In this document: positions 45,157 to 54,607 of the stretch, piece by piece | Layout: the number at the start of each line of letters is the position of its first letter | How positions within the stretch are numbered: the first letter of the stretch is position 1 | NCBI RefSeq assembly: GCF_052045245.1 | Contig: NZ_JBQEON010000006.1 | Span: forward strand, 62,001-126,000 | Length of the DNA: 64,000 nucleotides | Reading direction: 5' to 3' | From: Burkholderia sp052045245 | GTDB taxonomy: Bacteria > Pseudomonadota > Gammaproteobacteria > Burkholderiales > Burkholderiaceae | Translations under genes and position numbers: made by a program | Notes under the pieces: model-generated | Told to the model about the DNA's origin: nothing | Seen by the model: the letters and a program-made list of their open reading frames with translations, nothing else | Databases searched by the model: none

Positions 45157-45513
45157 TCAGCTGCCGCCCCTGCAGGGGAATGCCTTGCCTAGACCGAGCG
45201 ACACCGCGGTGCTCGCGTTGTAGTCGGCCAGCCTCGGGTTCTCCGCGATGTACTTGCGCACCGCGTCGGTCATCTGCTGCGTCCGGATGTCGGGCGGCAG
45301 GCAGAAATATTGCCCGACGCGCGGCCCGGTGGTGCCGCCGATCGCGTCGATGGTGTTGTAGACGCCATCGGCGGCGCCTTCGATGTAGGCCGCGCACGAC
45401 GCCCGCGACTTGACGTCCGTCTTCGCGCACAGCCGGTCGAGATCCGCGCCCGTGAAAGCCGCCGCCGACAACGGCACGGCAAACGCCGCGGCACAAAACA
45501 TAGCCCGCAACAT
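45157..45513 (-). CDS. Rap1a/Tai-like periplasmic (immunity-type) protein
   Basis: 118 residues with a signal peptide (MLRAMFCAAAFAVPLSAAAF). The mature part has four Cys and the pattern CAAYIEGAADGVYNTID ... YFCLPPDIRTQQ, which resembles the Rap1a/Tai family that neutralises peptidoglycan-targeting type VI effectors. No effector or type VI gene is near, so it may be an orphan immunity gene or a housekeeping member. Ninety-five bp downstream of MscS start on the same strand. Confidence 0.7.
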   Translation of the reverse strand: MLRAMFCAAAFAVPLSAAAFTGADLDRLCAKTDVKSRASCAAYIEGAADGVYNTIDAIGGTTGPRVGQYFCLPPDIRTQQMTDAVRKYIAENPRLADYNASTAVSLGLGKAFPCRGGS

Positions 45514-45633
45514 GGTGTTCCTTATGTCAATGCGGCGCGAGGCCGCTCACTGCGCTGACCGGCGCGGCAGCCGCAACGCCCGCTGCCGGCCGGGTTGCGG
45601 CCGGCCGGGCGCTGCGCCAGCGCGCCGAAACCG

Positions 45634-46344
45634 TCATTTTGCACTCTTTTGCGCATCTGCCGGTGCCGATGCGCCGACGCGCACCGTCCGCTTGCTCAGG
45701 ATGTCGATCGCGTCCGGCGCCTTGTAGTGCTTCGCGAACTCGAGCGCGGTGATGCCGAGCTGGTTCTTCACCTGCGGATCGGCGCCCTGGTCGAGCAGCA
45801 GGTTGACCGTCGACGCGTGGTTGCCGCGCGCGGCCATCATCAGCGGCGTCGTGCCGTTCGGCGACGCGGTGTCGATGTATGCGTCGTGGTCGAGCAGGAT
45901 CCTGACGACGGCGTCCTGGCCGTTGGTGGCCGCGTAGTGCAGCGGCGCCCAGCCCTTCTTGCTGACTTCCGCGCCCTTGTCGATCAGCAGCTTGACGAGC
46001 TCGACGTCGCCGTTCAGCGACGCGAGCATCAGCGCGGTCTCGTCGGCCTTGTCGGTCTTCTCGAGGTCGACGTTCGGCGTCGTGGCGAGCGCCGCGGCGA
46101 CCTTGTCGGACTTCTCGCGCGCGGCGATCACGAGCAGCGGGTCGCCGTTCGGCGCGAGCGTGTTCGGATCGAGCTTGCCGCTCTTGAGCTGCTTGCCGAT
46201 GTCGGCGATGTCGTCGAACTTGACCGCCTTGACGATCGCGTCGAGCGACTCGGCATGCGCGCCGGCGGCGGCAAGCAGGCCGCTCGCGACGAGCGCGGCG
46301 GCGACGAGTGCGCGTTTGGGCAGGATGGTGGTCGGCTTCGTCAT
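45634..46344 (-). CDS. Ankyrin-repeat periplasmic protein
   Basis: 236 residues from ATG 46344, preceded by GGAAGGAG. Signal peptide MTKPTTILPKRALVAAALVA to about AGAHA. Five or so ankyrin repeats: ETALMLASLNGDVELVKLLI, WAPLHYAATNGQDAVVRILL, TTPLMMAARGNHASTVNLLL and ITALEFAKHYKAPDAIDILS. Ankyrin repeats bind proteins; the partner is unknown. It lies 43 bp after ycfH on the same strand and may be co-transcribed with the mltG group. Confidence 0.9.
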   Translation of the reverse strand: MTKPTTILPKRALVAAALVASGLLAAAGAHAESLDAIVKAVKFDDIADIGKQLKSGKLDPNTLAPNGDPLLVIAAREKSDKVAAALATTPNVDLEKTDKADETALMLASLNGDVELVKLLIDKGAEVSKKGWAPLHYAATNGQDAVVRILLDHDAYIDTASPNGTTPLMMAARGNHASTVNLLLDQGADPQVKNQLGITALEFAKHYKAPDAIDILSKRTVRVGASAPADAQKSAK

Positions 46345-46387
46345 TGTTGTGGGCTCCTTCCCTGGGTTGTCGGCTGGGCGCGCGTCG

Positions 46388-47167
46388 TTAGCGCGCGATC
46401 TTGAACAGCCGGAAAAAGTTCTGGGTCGTCGCATCGGCGAGCGCCTCGACGGCAATCCCGCGTTCCGATGCGATAAAGCGTCCGACATGGCTGACGTACG
46501 CAGGTTCATTCGGCTTGCCGCGATACGGCACCGGCGCGAGGTACGGCGAGTCGGTTTCGATCAGCAGCCGCTCGAGCGGCACGCGCCGCGCGACGTCCTG
46601 CACGTCGGTCGCGTTCTTGAACGTGACGATGCCCGACAGCGAAATATGGAAGTTCTGCGCGAGCGCCTGCTCGGCGACCGGCCATGGCTCGGTGAAGCAA
46701 TGCATCACGCCGCCCGGCACGTCCGCGCGCTCCTCGGCCATGATCCGCAGCGTATCTTCCGACGACGAGCGCGTATGGATGATCAGCGGCTTCATCGTCG
46801 CGGTCGCCGCGCGGATGTGCGTGCGAAAGCGCTCGCGCTGCCATTCCATGTCGGCGATCGAGCGGCCTTCGAGGCGGTAGTAGTCGAGGCCCGTCTCGCC
46901 GATCGCGACGACTTTCGGGTGCGCGGCCAGCTCGACGAGTTCCGCGAGCGTCGGCTCCCGTGCGTCCTCGTGATCCGGATGCACCCCGACCGACGCGTAG
47001 ACGTTGTCGTGCGCCTGCGCGATCGCGAGCACGTCGGGCAGCGTCTCGAAGTCGACCGACACGCACAGCGCGTGCGTGACGTCGTGCTCGCGCATGTTCT
47101 CCAGCACGGCCGGCAAGCGGTCGGCGAGGCCCTTGAAATTGATGTGACAGTGAGAGTCGACGAACAT
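46388..47167 (-). CDS. ycfH: TatD-family metal-dependent hydrolase YcfH
   Basis: 259 residues, TIM-barrel. MFVDSHCHINFKGL gives the first metal-binding HxH; GETGLDYYR, PLIIHTRSS, VMHCFTE and IETDSPYLAPVP complete the ligand set. TatD proteins are Mg-dependent DNases or deacetylases; the exact substrate of YcfH is open. Position after holB is the conserved mltG-tmk-holB-ycfH order. Confidence 0.95.
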   Translation of the reverse strand: MFVDSHCHINFKGLADRLPAVLENMREHDVTHALCVSVDFETLPDVLAIAQAHDNVYASVGVHPDHEDAREPTLAELVELAAHPKVVAIGETGLDYYRLEGRSIADMEWQRERFRTHIRAATATMKPLIIHTRSSSEDTLRIMAEERADVPGGVMHCFTEPWPVAEQALAQNFHISLSGIVTFKNATDVQDVARRVPLERLLIETDSPYLAPVPYRGKPNEPAYVSHVGRFIASERGIAVEALADATTQNFFRLFKIAR

Positions 47168-47245
47168 CGTGCTTCCTGAATACGTAAGGCGGGCGCCACG
47201 CGCTCGCCGGCAATCATTTCACTACCCGGAGGAAATGATTCGCGC

Positions 47246-48274
47246 TCACGCGAACATTTCCCGATAACCGAGAAACAGTTCCTCGAATACGAGTCGCGCA
47301 TTGAGCGGATGGTTCTCGACCGTCCGCTGGCGCGTCACGGCCTTCATGAAGCGCGCGAACGCATTCGCGTCGACGGCTTGCGCGCAACGCGCGAGCGCGG
47401 CCGCCTGCATCGGGAAGTAGCGCGGCGCGCCCGCCATCCGCTGGGCGAGCAGATCGTACAGCCAGCGCTGCAGCCAGCCGAGCACCAGCGGCACCGGCAG
47501 CTTCTGCAGCGTCTCGCCGCACGCGAACGGATCGCACGCGGCGCCGGCCGCAAGCTGGCCGAGCGTGAAATCGCGCAGCGGGCGGTTCTCGTCGCTCGCG
47601 AGCGCCAGCGCGGCGAGCGGCGCGCCGCCGGCTTCGGCGAGCAGCGCGCGCGCATCGTCGACGCCCTGCGCCGCGAGCCACGCCGCGGCCGCGTCCGGCG
47701 CCGGCACGGTCATCGGCCACTGCCGGCAACGGCTGATGATGGTCGGCAGCAACCGGTCGATGCGTGCCGACACCAGCAGGAACACGACGCCCGACGGCGG
47801 CTCCTCCAGCGTCTTCAGGAGCGCGTTCGACGCGGCGACGTTCAGCGCCTCGGCCGGGTACAGCACGACGACGCGCGCGCCGCCACGGTGCGAACCGACG
47901 CCGCAGAAGTCGAGCAATGCACGCACCTGCTCGATCTTGATTTCCTTGCTCGGCGCACGGGTTTTCTTGCCGCCTTCGTCGGCATCGGCCGGCTTCGCGT
48001 CGTCCGCGGCGCCCGGCGCTTCACCCGCGAGCGCCTCGGGCAGCACGATCCGGTAGTCCGGGTGGTTGCCCTGCGCGAACCACGTGCAGGCCGCGCAGGT
48101 GCCGCACGGCTCGCCGTTCGGCCGCGGCGCTTCGCACAGGAAGCCCTGCGCGAGATGCTGCGCGAACTGCAGCTTGCCGATCCCGGCCTGGCCGTGCAGC
48201 AGCAGCGCATGCGGCCATTGCGCACGCAGTTGCTGCAAACGGTTCCAGTCGTCGGTCTGCCACGGATAGATCAT
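47246..48274 (-). CDS. holB: DNA polymerase III subunit delta' (HolB)
   Basis: 342 residues. Clamp-loader AAA+ fold: LLLHGQAGIGKLQFAQHLAQ (a degenerate Walker A, as usual for delta'), the zinc knuckle CEAPRPNGEPCGTCAACTWF, and the SRC-like segment IISRCRQWPMTVPAP. A 20-residue Lys/Glu/Asp insertion (about 95-115) precedes EIKIEQVRALLDF. HolB acts in the clamp loader that opens the beta sliding clamp. 18 bp after tmk. Confidence 0.95.
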   Translation of the reverse strand: MIYPWQTDDWNRLQQLRAQWPHALLLHGQAGIGKLQFAQHLAQGFLCEAPRPNGEPCGTCAACTWFAQGNHPDYRIVLPEALAGEAPGAADDAKPADADEGGKKTRAPSKEIKIEQVRALLDFCGVGSHRGGARVVVLYPAEALNVAASNALLKTLEEPPSGVVFLLVSARIDRLLPTIISRCRQWPMTVPAPDAAAAWLAAQGVDDARALLAEAGGAPLAALALASDENRPLRDFTLGQLAAGAACDPFACGETLQKLPVPLVLGWLQRWLYDLLAQRMAGAPRYFPMQAAALARCAQAVDANAFARFMKAVTRQRTVENHPLNARLVFEELFLGYREMFA

Positions 48275-48292
48275 GTGGTGCGTTCCTTCGTG

Positions 48293-48913
48293 TTACAGCG
48301 CGGCGAGCACGCGTTCGAGCTGCTGGCGGATCTCGGGGATCGTCTGCGTCGCGTCGACGATCGCGAAGCGGTGCGGCGCCTCTTCGGCGCGCCGCAGGTA
48401 TTCGGTGCGGGTGCGCGAGAAAAACGCGTCCGACTCGCTTTCGAACTTGTCCGGCATGCGCGCGGCACCGCGGCGCTCGCTCGCCACCTGCGGCGCGACG
48501 TCGAACAGCACCGTCAGGTCGGGCTGGAATCCGCCCTGCACCCAGCGCTCGAGCGTCTCGAGCTTGTCGCGCGGCAGCCCGCGGCCGCCGCCCTGGTACG
48601 CGAACGTCGCGTCGGTGAAGCGATCGGACACGACCCAGTCGCCGCGTGCGAGCGCCGGCTCGATCACGAGCGCGAGATGCTCGCGGCGCGCAGCGAACAT
48701 CAGCAGCGCTTCGGTCTCGAGATCCATCGGCTGGTTCAGCAGGATCTCGCGCAGCTTCTCGCCGAGCTGCGTGCCGCCCGGCTCGCGGGTGACGACGACC
48801 TGCCGGCCGCTCGCGGCCAGCCTGGCCTGGAGGCGTTCGCAGAACCACGGGAGGTGGGTGGTCTTCCCCGCCCCGTCGATGCCTTCGAACGTGATGAATT
48901 TACCGCTCGCCAT
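48293..48913 (-). CDS. tmk: Thymidylate kinase
   Basis: 206 residues from ATG 48913. P-loop FITFEGIDGAGKTTHLPWFC, TREPGGTQLGEKLREIL, the dTMP-binding DRFTDATFAYQGGGRGLP and the following acidic/arginine lid. It phosphorylates dTMP to dTDP. The start overlaps the mltG stop codon by one base (TAATG), so the two are translationally coupled. Confidence 0.98.
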   Translation of the reverse strand: MASGKFITFEGIDGAGKTTHLPWFCERLQARLAASGRQVVVTREPGGTQLGEKLREILLNQPMDLETEALLMFAARREHLALVIEPALARGDWVVSDRFTDATFAYQGGGRGLPRDKLETLERWVQGGFQPDLTVLFDVAPQVASERRGAARMPDKFESESDAFFSRTRTEYLRRAEEAPHRFAIVDATQTIPEIRQQLERVLAAL

Positions 48914-49932
48914 TATTGACCTCGTATGTACTTGTCCACGGCCTTGTTGTGATCGCCGAGCGTGTCCGAGAACACGCTCGTGCCGTCGCCCTTCGCGACG
49001 AAATACAGCGCACTCGTCGGGGCCGGATTGATCGCCGCCTGCAGCGAGGCGACGCCCGGCAGGGCGATCGGCGTCGGCGGCAGCCCGCGGCGCGTATAGG
49101 TATTGTAAGGAGTGTCGGCCTGCAGGTCGCGCTTGCGCAAGCGGCCGTCGTAGGCGTCGCCGAGGCCGTAGATCACCGACGGATCGGTCTGCAGCGGCAT
49201 CCCGATGCGCAGCCGGTTCGCGAACACCGCCGCGACGAACGCGCGATCGGCCGCGTGCCCCGTTTCCTTTTCGACGATCGACGCGATCGTCAGCGCTTCG
49301 TAAGGCGACTTGTACGGCAGCCCCGGCGCGCGCGCGGCCCATGCCTCGTCGAGGCGCGTCTGCATCAGATGGTACGCGCGCCGGTAGATGTTCAGGTCGC
49401 TCGTGCCCTTGTCGAACAGGTAGGTGTCGGGGAAGAACAGCCCCTCGCCGCTGCCGCGCTGGATCGCGCTGTCCGGTGCGCCGATCGCGCGCAGCAGCTC
49501 GGCGTCGCTCATGCCGGCCGTCGCGTGCGCGAGATCGGGATTGCCGTCGAGTTCCGCGCGCATCCGCTTGAAGGTCCAGCCCTCGATCACGGTCGCGACG
49601 TACTCGTTTACGTCGCCGCGCGCGATCTTCTGCAGCACGTCGTACGGCGTGATGCCGGTCTTGAATTCGTAGTTGCCGGACTTGAGCCGGCTCGACAGCC
49701 CGAGCAGGCGCGTCATCGCGACGAAGCCGAGCGGCTCGACCGGCACGCCGCCACGCTTGAGCTGCAGCGCGACGCTCTTCACGCTGCTGCGCGGCTTGAT
49801 CGTGACGTCGAGCGACGCGGCGCCCAGCAGCAGCGGCCGGGTCGCCCAGTAATATCCGCCGCCCGCGCCGGCAGCGGCCACAACGACGGCCAGCGCCACG
49901 ACCGTCGCGGCGCATTTCTTCAGTAGGGACAT
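48913..49932 (-). CDS. mltG: Endolytic murein transglycosylase MltG
   Basis: 339 residues from ATG 49932, E. coli 340. One N-terminal membrane helix (8-30), a LysM-like part, and the YceG domain: FKRMRAELDGNPDL, GEGLFFPDTYLFDKGTSDLN, TIASIVEKETGHAADRAFVA with the catalytic Glu, and the GLPPTPIALPGVASLQAAIN segment. It cleaves nascent glycan strands and so limits their length. First gene of mltG-tmk-holB-ycfH, divergent from ygfZ. Confidence 0.97.
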   Translation of the reverse strand: MSLLKKCAATVVALAVVVAAAGAGGGYYWATRPLLLGAASLDVTIKPRSSVKSVALQLKRGGVPVEPLGFVAMTRLLGLSSRLKSGNYEFKTGITPYDVLQKIARGDVNEYVATVIEGWTFKRMRAELDGNPDLAHATAGMSDAELLRAIGAPDSAIQRGSGEGLFFPDTYLFDKGTSDLNIYRRAYHLMQTRLDEAWAARAPGLPYKSPYEALTIASIVEKETGHAADRAFVAAVFANRLRIGMPLQTDPSVIYGLGDAYDGRLRKRDLQADTPYNTYTRRGLPPTPIALPGVASLQAAINPAPTSALYFVAKGDGTSVFSDTLGDHNKAVDKYIRGQ

Positions 49933-50009
49933 GGAAACGAGACTCAGGTAAGACCCATATAATACTTGCTCGCCTTCGTCAAAGTCAGGGTTGACTGTTC
50001 CCTCATTCC

Positions 50010-51044
50010 ATGAGCACACCGTTCGCTTCACCGGCTGCCCAGGCCGCATCTGCCTCGCTCCCCGTTTTCCCCCGCCCGCCCGCCGCCGATTTCGACGCGC
50101 CGGGCGCCTGCATCCCGCTTGCGCAATTCGGCGTGATCGACGTGGCCGGCGACGACGCCGCGACGTTCCTGCACAGCCAGCTCACCAACGACATCGAGCA
50201 TCTCGATGCCGCGAGCGCGCGCCTGTCCGGCTATTGCTCGCCGAAAGGCCGCCTGCTCGCGTCGTTCCTCGCATGGCGCGCCGGTCACGGCGTGCGCCTG
50301 CTGGTGTCGAAGGACGTCCAGGCCGCCGTGCAGAAACGGCTGTCGATGTTTGTGCTGCGCGCGAAGGCGAAGCTCTCGGACGCGAGCGACACGCTCGCCG
50401 TGGTCGGCTTCGCGGGCGACGTGCGCGACGCGCTGTCGGGCATCTTCGACGCGCTGCCGGACGGCGTGCACGTGAAGGTCGACGGCCCGGCCGGGGCGTT
50501 GATCCGCGTACCGGACGCGGCCGGCCGCAAGCGCTACCTGTGGATCGGGCCGCGCGCGGAAGTCGACTCACGTGTCGCCGCGCTCACCGGCACGCTGCCG
50601 GTCGTATCGCCCGCCGTATGGGACTGGCTCGACGTGCGCGCGGGCGAACCGCGCATCACGCAACCGGCCGTCGAACAGTTCGTGCCGCAGATGGTCAACT
50701 TCGACGTGATCGGCGCCGTTAACTTCAGGAAGGGCTGCTACCCGGGCCAGGAAATCGTCGCGCGCAGCCAGTACCGCGGCACGATCAAGCGCCGCACCGC
50801 ACTCGCGCACGTCGACGGCGAGACCGGCACCGTGCATGCCGGCGTCGAGCTGTTCCACAGCGACGACCCCGGCCAGCCGTGCGGAATGATCGTCAACGCG
50901 GCGGCCGCCCCCGCGGGCGGCGTCGACGCGCTCGTCGAGATCAAGCTGGCCGCGCTCGACAGCGGCACGGTGCATCTCGGTTCGGCCGACGGTCCGGCGC
51001 TCGCGTTCGACGCGCTGCCGTACGCGTGGCCGACGGAAGCGTGA
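50010..51044 (+). CDS. ygfZ: tRNA-modifying / Fe-S cluster repair protein YgfZ
   Basis: 344 residues, GcvT-like folate-binding fold. The diagnostic KGCYPGQEIVAR (K-G-C-Y-x-G-Q-E) is at about 245. It helps maintain Fe-S enzymes such as MiaB and depends on folate. LAQFGVIDVAGDDAATFLHS and LTNDIEHLDAASARLSGYCS are family segments. Divergent from mltG across 77 bp. Confidence 0.95.
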   Translation: MSTPFASPAAQAASASLPVFPRPPAADFDAPGACIPLAQFGVIDVAGDDAATFLHSQLTNDIEHLDAASARLSGYCSPKGRLLASFLAWRAGHGVRLLVSKDVQAAVQKRLSMFVLRAKAKLSDASDTLAVVGFAGDVRDALSGIFDALPDGVHVKVDGPAGALIRVPDAAGRKRYLWIGPRAEVDSRVAALTGTLPVVSPAVWDWLDVRAGEPRITQPAVEQFVPQMVNFDVIGAVNFRKGCYPGQEIVARSQYRGTIKRRTALAHVDGETGTVHAGVELFHSDDPGQPCGMIVNAAAAPAGGVDALVEIKLAALDSGTVHLGSADGPALAFDALPYAWPTEA

Positions 51045-51120
51045 CGCACTGACAACCCGTTCGCGCGCCGGTTCGCACGTTGCAGCCGGCGCCCGATGTT
51101 TCCTGCGAGAGATTCGCCCG

Positions 51121-51966
51121 ATGTGCCTGATTGCCTTCGACTGGCAGCCTGACGCCGCCGCCGGTCCCGTCTTTACCCTGACCGCCAATCGCGACGAATT
51201 CTTTCGCCGTACGAGTGCACCGCTTTCGTGGTGGGAGGACCTGCCGGGCGTGCTGGCCGGCCGCGATCTCGAAGCGGGCGGCACGTGGCTCGGCGTATCG
51301 CGCGATGGCCGCTTCGCGGCGCTGACCAACTACCGTGCGCCGTTCGACATCCGTGCGGGCGCGCCGACCCGCGGCAAGCTCGTGTCCGATTTCCTCCGCG
51401 GCGCGTCCGTCGCGCCGCTCGATTACCTCGGCGAACTGGCCGAGCATGCCGCCGTGTACAACGGCTTCAACCTGCTGGTCGGCGACTGGAAGCGGCGCGA
51501 ACTCGCGTGGTTCTGCAACCGCGCGGCCGAGGGCGAGACCGGTGTCGCCGCGCCGGTCGCGATCGGCGCCGGCGTGCATGCGCTGTCGAATGCGCGGCTC
51601 GATACGCCCTGGCCGAAAGTCGTGCGCAAGCGCGCGGAACTCGGCACGCTGCTGACCGACAACCCGACCCCGTCGCTCGACGAACTGATCGAGCTGATGC
51701 GCGACCCGCACGTCGCGGACGACGCCGCGCTACCGAACACGGGTATTCCGATCGAGCGCGAGCGTGCGCTGTCGGCCGCGTTCATCGAGACGCCCGAATA
51801 CGGCACGCGCGGCACGACCGCGCTGCGCGTGACGATGAAGGAAGGCGTGCGACTGACGGTCGACATCAAGGAACGCTGCGATGACGACGGCTCGCACCGC
51901 ACCGTTCGCCCAGGCACGTTCGAGCGCGCGTTCACGTTCGACATCGACACGACGCAGCCGCGCTGA
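51121..51966 (+). CDS. NRDE/TANGO2-family protein
   Basis: 281 residues. MCLIAFDW with Cys2 and TLTANRDEFFRRTSAP (NRDE motif) are the family signature, followed by GGTWLGVSRDGRFAALTNYR and FNLLVGDW. The N-terminal nucleophile fold is expected after Met removal. Human TANGO2 has been linked to heme and lipid handling; the bacterial role is unknown. 76 bp after ygfZ. Confidence 0.92.
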   Translation: MCLIAFDWQPDAAAGPVFTLTANRDEFFRRTSAPLSWWEDLPGVLAGRDLEAGGTWLGVSRDGRFAALTNYRAPFDIRAGAPTRGKLVSDFLRGASVAPLDYLGELAEHAAVYNGFNLLVGDWKRRELAWFCNRAAEGETGVAAPVAIGAGVHALSNARLDTPWPKVVRKRAELGTLLTDNPTPSLDELIELMRDPHVADDAALPNTGIPIERERALSAAFIETPEYGTRGTTALRVTMKEGVRLTVDIKERCDDDGSHRTVRPGTFERAFTFDIDTTQPR

Positions 51967-51997
51967 GCCCGCGCGTGCGGCGCCAGGCACCTTGGCG

Positions 51998-52438
51998 CTA
52001 TGGCGCGCGCGCCATCTCGACGTGCGGCACCCCGATTTCGGTGAACGGCTCGCCGATCGCCGTGAAGCCGTGCCGCACATAGAACGATACCGCTGCCTGC
52101 TGCGCGTAGAGCCGCACGACCGGTTCGCCGCGGTACCGCGCCAGGTCCAGCAGCGCGTGCAGCACGGCCGATCCGGCACCCTGCCCGCGCGCGTCGGCCA
52201 GCACCGCGACGCGACCGATCGTGCCCGAGCGCAGCAGCCGCCCTGTTGCGATCGCGCGGCGCGCGCCGGTCACCGCATCGACCCGGTAGGCAACCGCGTG
52301 CAACGACAGCGGATCCTCGTCGTCGAGCTCCCATTCCGGCGGAATCCGCTGCTCGCGCACGAACACCGCGTCGCGAATGCGCGCGGCATCGCCGCCCAGC
52401 ACCGTCCATCCGCCCGTTTCCACCAAGCCGTCCGTCAT
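51998..52438 (-). CDS. GNAT-family N-acetyltransferase (ElaA/YjcF-like)
   Basis: 146 residues from ATG 52438. IRDAVFVREQRIPPEWELDD, IGRVAVLADARGQGAGSAVL with the acetyl-CoA-binding R/Q-x-x-G-x-G/A, and AVSFYVRHGFTAIGEPFTEI followed by VPHVEMAR near the end. Such proteins acetylate an amine; the substrate is unknown. 41 bp after the esterase gene on the same strand. Confidence 0.9.
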   Translation of the reverse strand: MTDGLVETGGWTVLGGDAARIRDAVFVREQRIPPEWELDDEDPLSLHAVAYRVDAVTGARRAIATGRLLRSGTIGRVAVLADARGQGAGSAVLHALLDLARYRGEPVVRLYAQQAAVSFYVRHGFTAIGEPFTEIGVPHVEMARAP

Positions 52439-52479
52439 CGCTTCCTCCGCGCGGCGTCGGGCGCCGCCGCCGTCAACCG

Positions 52480-53439
52480 TCAAACGTCTTCGAATGCGGC
52501 CTGCAGCGCCGCCACCGCATCGGCGTGCGCGGCCCGCACCTCGGGCACGTAGCCGCCCATCTTGAAGAACTCGTGGATCATCCCGGCATAGCAGACCAGC
52601 GTGACCGCATTGCCGGCCGCGCGCAGCTTGTCCGCGTACGCGACGCCCTCGTCGCTCAGCGGATCGTATTCGGCCGTCGCGATCCACGCCGGCGCGACAC
52701 CGGCGAACGAAGGCGCATCGCGCGTGCCGTCGAGCGGCGCGAAACGCCAGTCGTCACGGTCCGACCGGTCGCGCACGTATTGCGTGAAGAACCACTGGAT
52801 CGTGTCCTGTGTCAGCAGGTAGCCGTTCGCGAGCCGTGCGTGCGACCCGGTGTCCTGGTAGCCCGTCACGCCCGGATAGATCAGCATCTGCAGCGCAAGC
52901 TCGATGCCCGCGTCGCGCGCGAGCACCGCGCAGACGGTCGCGAGCGTACCGCCGGCGCTATCGCCGCCGACCGCGAGCCGCGCGGCGTCGATGCCGAACG
53001 CGGCAGCCTCGCGATGCAGCCAGCGCAACGCATCTTCGGCATCGTTTACCGCGGTCGGAAATCTGTGTTCGGGCGCCAGCCGATAGTCGACCGACAACAC
53101 GGCACAGCGCGCGTCGCGCGCGAACATCCGGCACAACGCGTCGTGCGTGTCGACGCTGCCGACCGTGAAGCCGCCACCGTGGTAATAGACGAGCGCCGGC
53201 AGCGGTTCGGCGAGGCTCGGCTCGACCGGCAGGTACAGTCGCGCACCGATCGTGCGGCCGTCGCGGGTCGGCACGACGCAGGCCTCGACCGCATACATCG
53301 ACGCCGGCGCGACGTCGAGAATCGGCGCGCTCCTTTCGTACGCGGCGCGCGCCTGCTGCGGCGTCTGGTGGTGATAGGACGGACGTTTCGCGCGCTCGAC
53401 CATGTCGAGTATCTGGGCGATCTTCGGATTCAGCGGCAT
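52480..53439 (-). CDS. HSL-type alpha/beta-hydrolase (esterase/lipase)
   Basis: 319 residues from ATG 53439. Oxyanion hole LVYYHGGGFTVGSVDTHDAL, nucleophile GGDSAGGTLATV (Ser at about 162), acid in ATAEYDPLSDEG and His in YAGMIHEFFKMGG. Family IV (hormone-sensitive lipase) esterases act on short-chain esters in the cytoplasm. An in-frame start at 53508 (MSDPCVAS) exists but is less family-like. Physiological substrate unknown. Confidence 0.93.
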   Translation of the reverse strand: MPLNPKIAQILDMVERAKRPSYHHQTPQQARAAYERSAPILDVAPASMYAVEACVVPTRDGRTIGARLYLPVEPSLAEPLPALVYYHGGGFTVGSVDTHDALCRMFARDARCAVLSVDYRLAPEHRFPTAVNDAEDALRWLHREAAAFGIDAARLAVGGDSAGGTLATVCAVLARDAGIELALQMLIYPGVTGYQDTGSHARLANGYLLTQDTIQWFFTQYVRDRSDRDDWRFAPLDGTRDAPSFAGVAPAWIATAEYDPLSDEGVAYADKLRAAGNAVTLVCYAGMIHEFFKMGGYVPEVRAAHADAVAALQAAFEDV

Positions 53440-53500
53440 CGGTAAGGACGGCGCGTGCTGCGCCGTGAGCGGACAAGCGTCACATGATGCCACGCACGGG

Positions 53501-54499
53501 TCAGACAAGCTGCACGAGCTGCTTGCCGAAATTATGGCCTTTCAGGAGCCCGAGAAAGGCGTCCGGCGCCCGCTCGAGCCCATAGGCGATCGTCTCGCGG
53601 TAATGCAGCTGCTTCGTCGCGACCAGTGCGCTCAATTCGGCCAGCGCGGGCGGCCACGCGTCGGGATGCTCGAACACGATGAAGCCCTGCATCGTCAGCC
53701 GCGAGCGCAGGATCAGGCCCGGGTTCGCAAGCGGCACGGGCACGCCGTCGTAGCCGGCGATCATCCCGCACACGGCGATCCGGCCGAACGCGTTCATCCG
53801 CGCCATCGTCGTGTCGAGCACCGCGCCGCCGACGTTCTCGAAGCAGCCGTCGACGCCGTCGGGCGTCGCGGCGGCCAGGTCATCGGCCAGCCGGCCGGCC
53901 TTGTAGTCGACACACGCGTCGAAGCCGAGCGTGTCGACCACGTAGCGGCACTTGTCGGGGCCGCCCGCGATGCCGACCGCGCGGCAACCGGCGCGCTTCG
54001 CGAGCTGCCCGACGACGCTGCCGACCGCGCCGCTCGCCGCGCTGACGACGACGGTTTCGCCGGCCTTCGGCGCGATGATCCGGTTCAGCCCGACCCACGC
54101 GGTCACGCCCGGCATCCCGGTCACGCCGAGCCAGGCCGACAGCGGCACCCGCGACGTGTCGACCTTGCGCAGCCCGCTGCCGTCCGACGTCCCGTATTCC
54201 TGCCAGCCGAACTGGCCGACCACCTGCTCGCCGACCCCAAACTCCGGGTGCCGCGATTCGATCACCTCGCCCGCCGTGCCGCCGATCATCACCTCGTTCA
54301 ACGGCTGCGGCACCGCGTACGACTTCGCGTCGTTCATGCGTCCGCGCATGTAGGGGTCGAGCGACAGGAAATGGTTGCGTACCCGCAGTTCGCCGTCGGC
54401 GAGCGGCACGAGCGGCGTTTCGACGAGCCGGAAGTTCTCGATGCTCGCGGCGCCTTGCGGGCGCGACACGAGCAGGATCCGGCGGTTGACCGTATTCAT
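53501..54499 (-). CDS. MDR-family NADP-dependent oxidoreductase (CurA/leukotriene B4 dehydrogenase-like)
   Basis: 332 residues from ATG 54499. NHFLSLDPYMRGRMNDAKSY is the signature of the double-bond reductase branch; VVSAASGAVGSVVGQLAKRA is the NADP-binding loop. The catalytic zinc ligands of alcohol dehydrogenases are absent. The group reduces activated C=C bonds of enones. 61 bp before the esterase gene; both could belong to one small catabolic unit. Confidence 0.92.
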   Translation of the reverse strand: MNTVNRRILLVSRPQGAASIENFRLVETPLVPLADGELRVRNHFLSLDPYMRGRMNDAKSYAVPQPLNEVMIGGTAGEVIESRHPEFGVGEQVVGQFGWQEYGTSDGSGLRKVDTSRVPLSAWLGVTGMPGVTAWVGLNRIIAPKAGETVVVSAASGAVGSVVGQLAKRAGCRAVGIAGGPDKCRYVVDTLGFDACVDYKAGRLADDLAAATPDGVDGCFENVGGAVLDTTMARMNAFGRIAVCGMIAGYDGVPVPLANPGLILRSRLTMQGFIVFEHPDAWPPALAELSALVATKQLHYRETIAYGLERAPDAFLGLLKGHNFGKQLVQLV

Positions 54500-54607
54500 T
54501 GCTGTCTCCTTGGCTTCATGCGCACCGAATCGCCCTCCCGCTGTGAAGCCATGCCGCAAGACAAAGCGGCCCTGCCTTCGATCAGGCGGGGCCGCGCGTC
54601 CCGGCGC

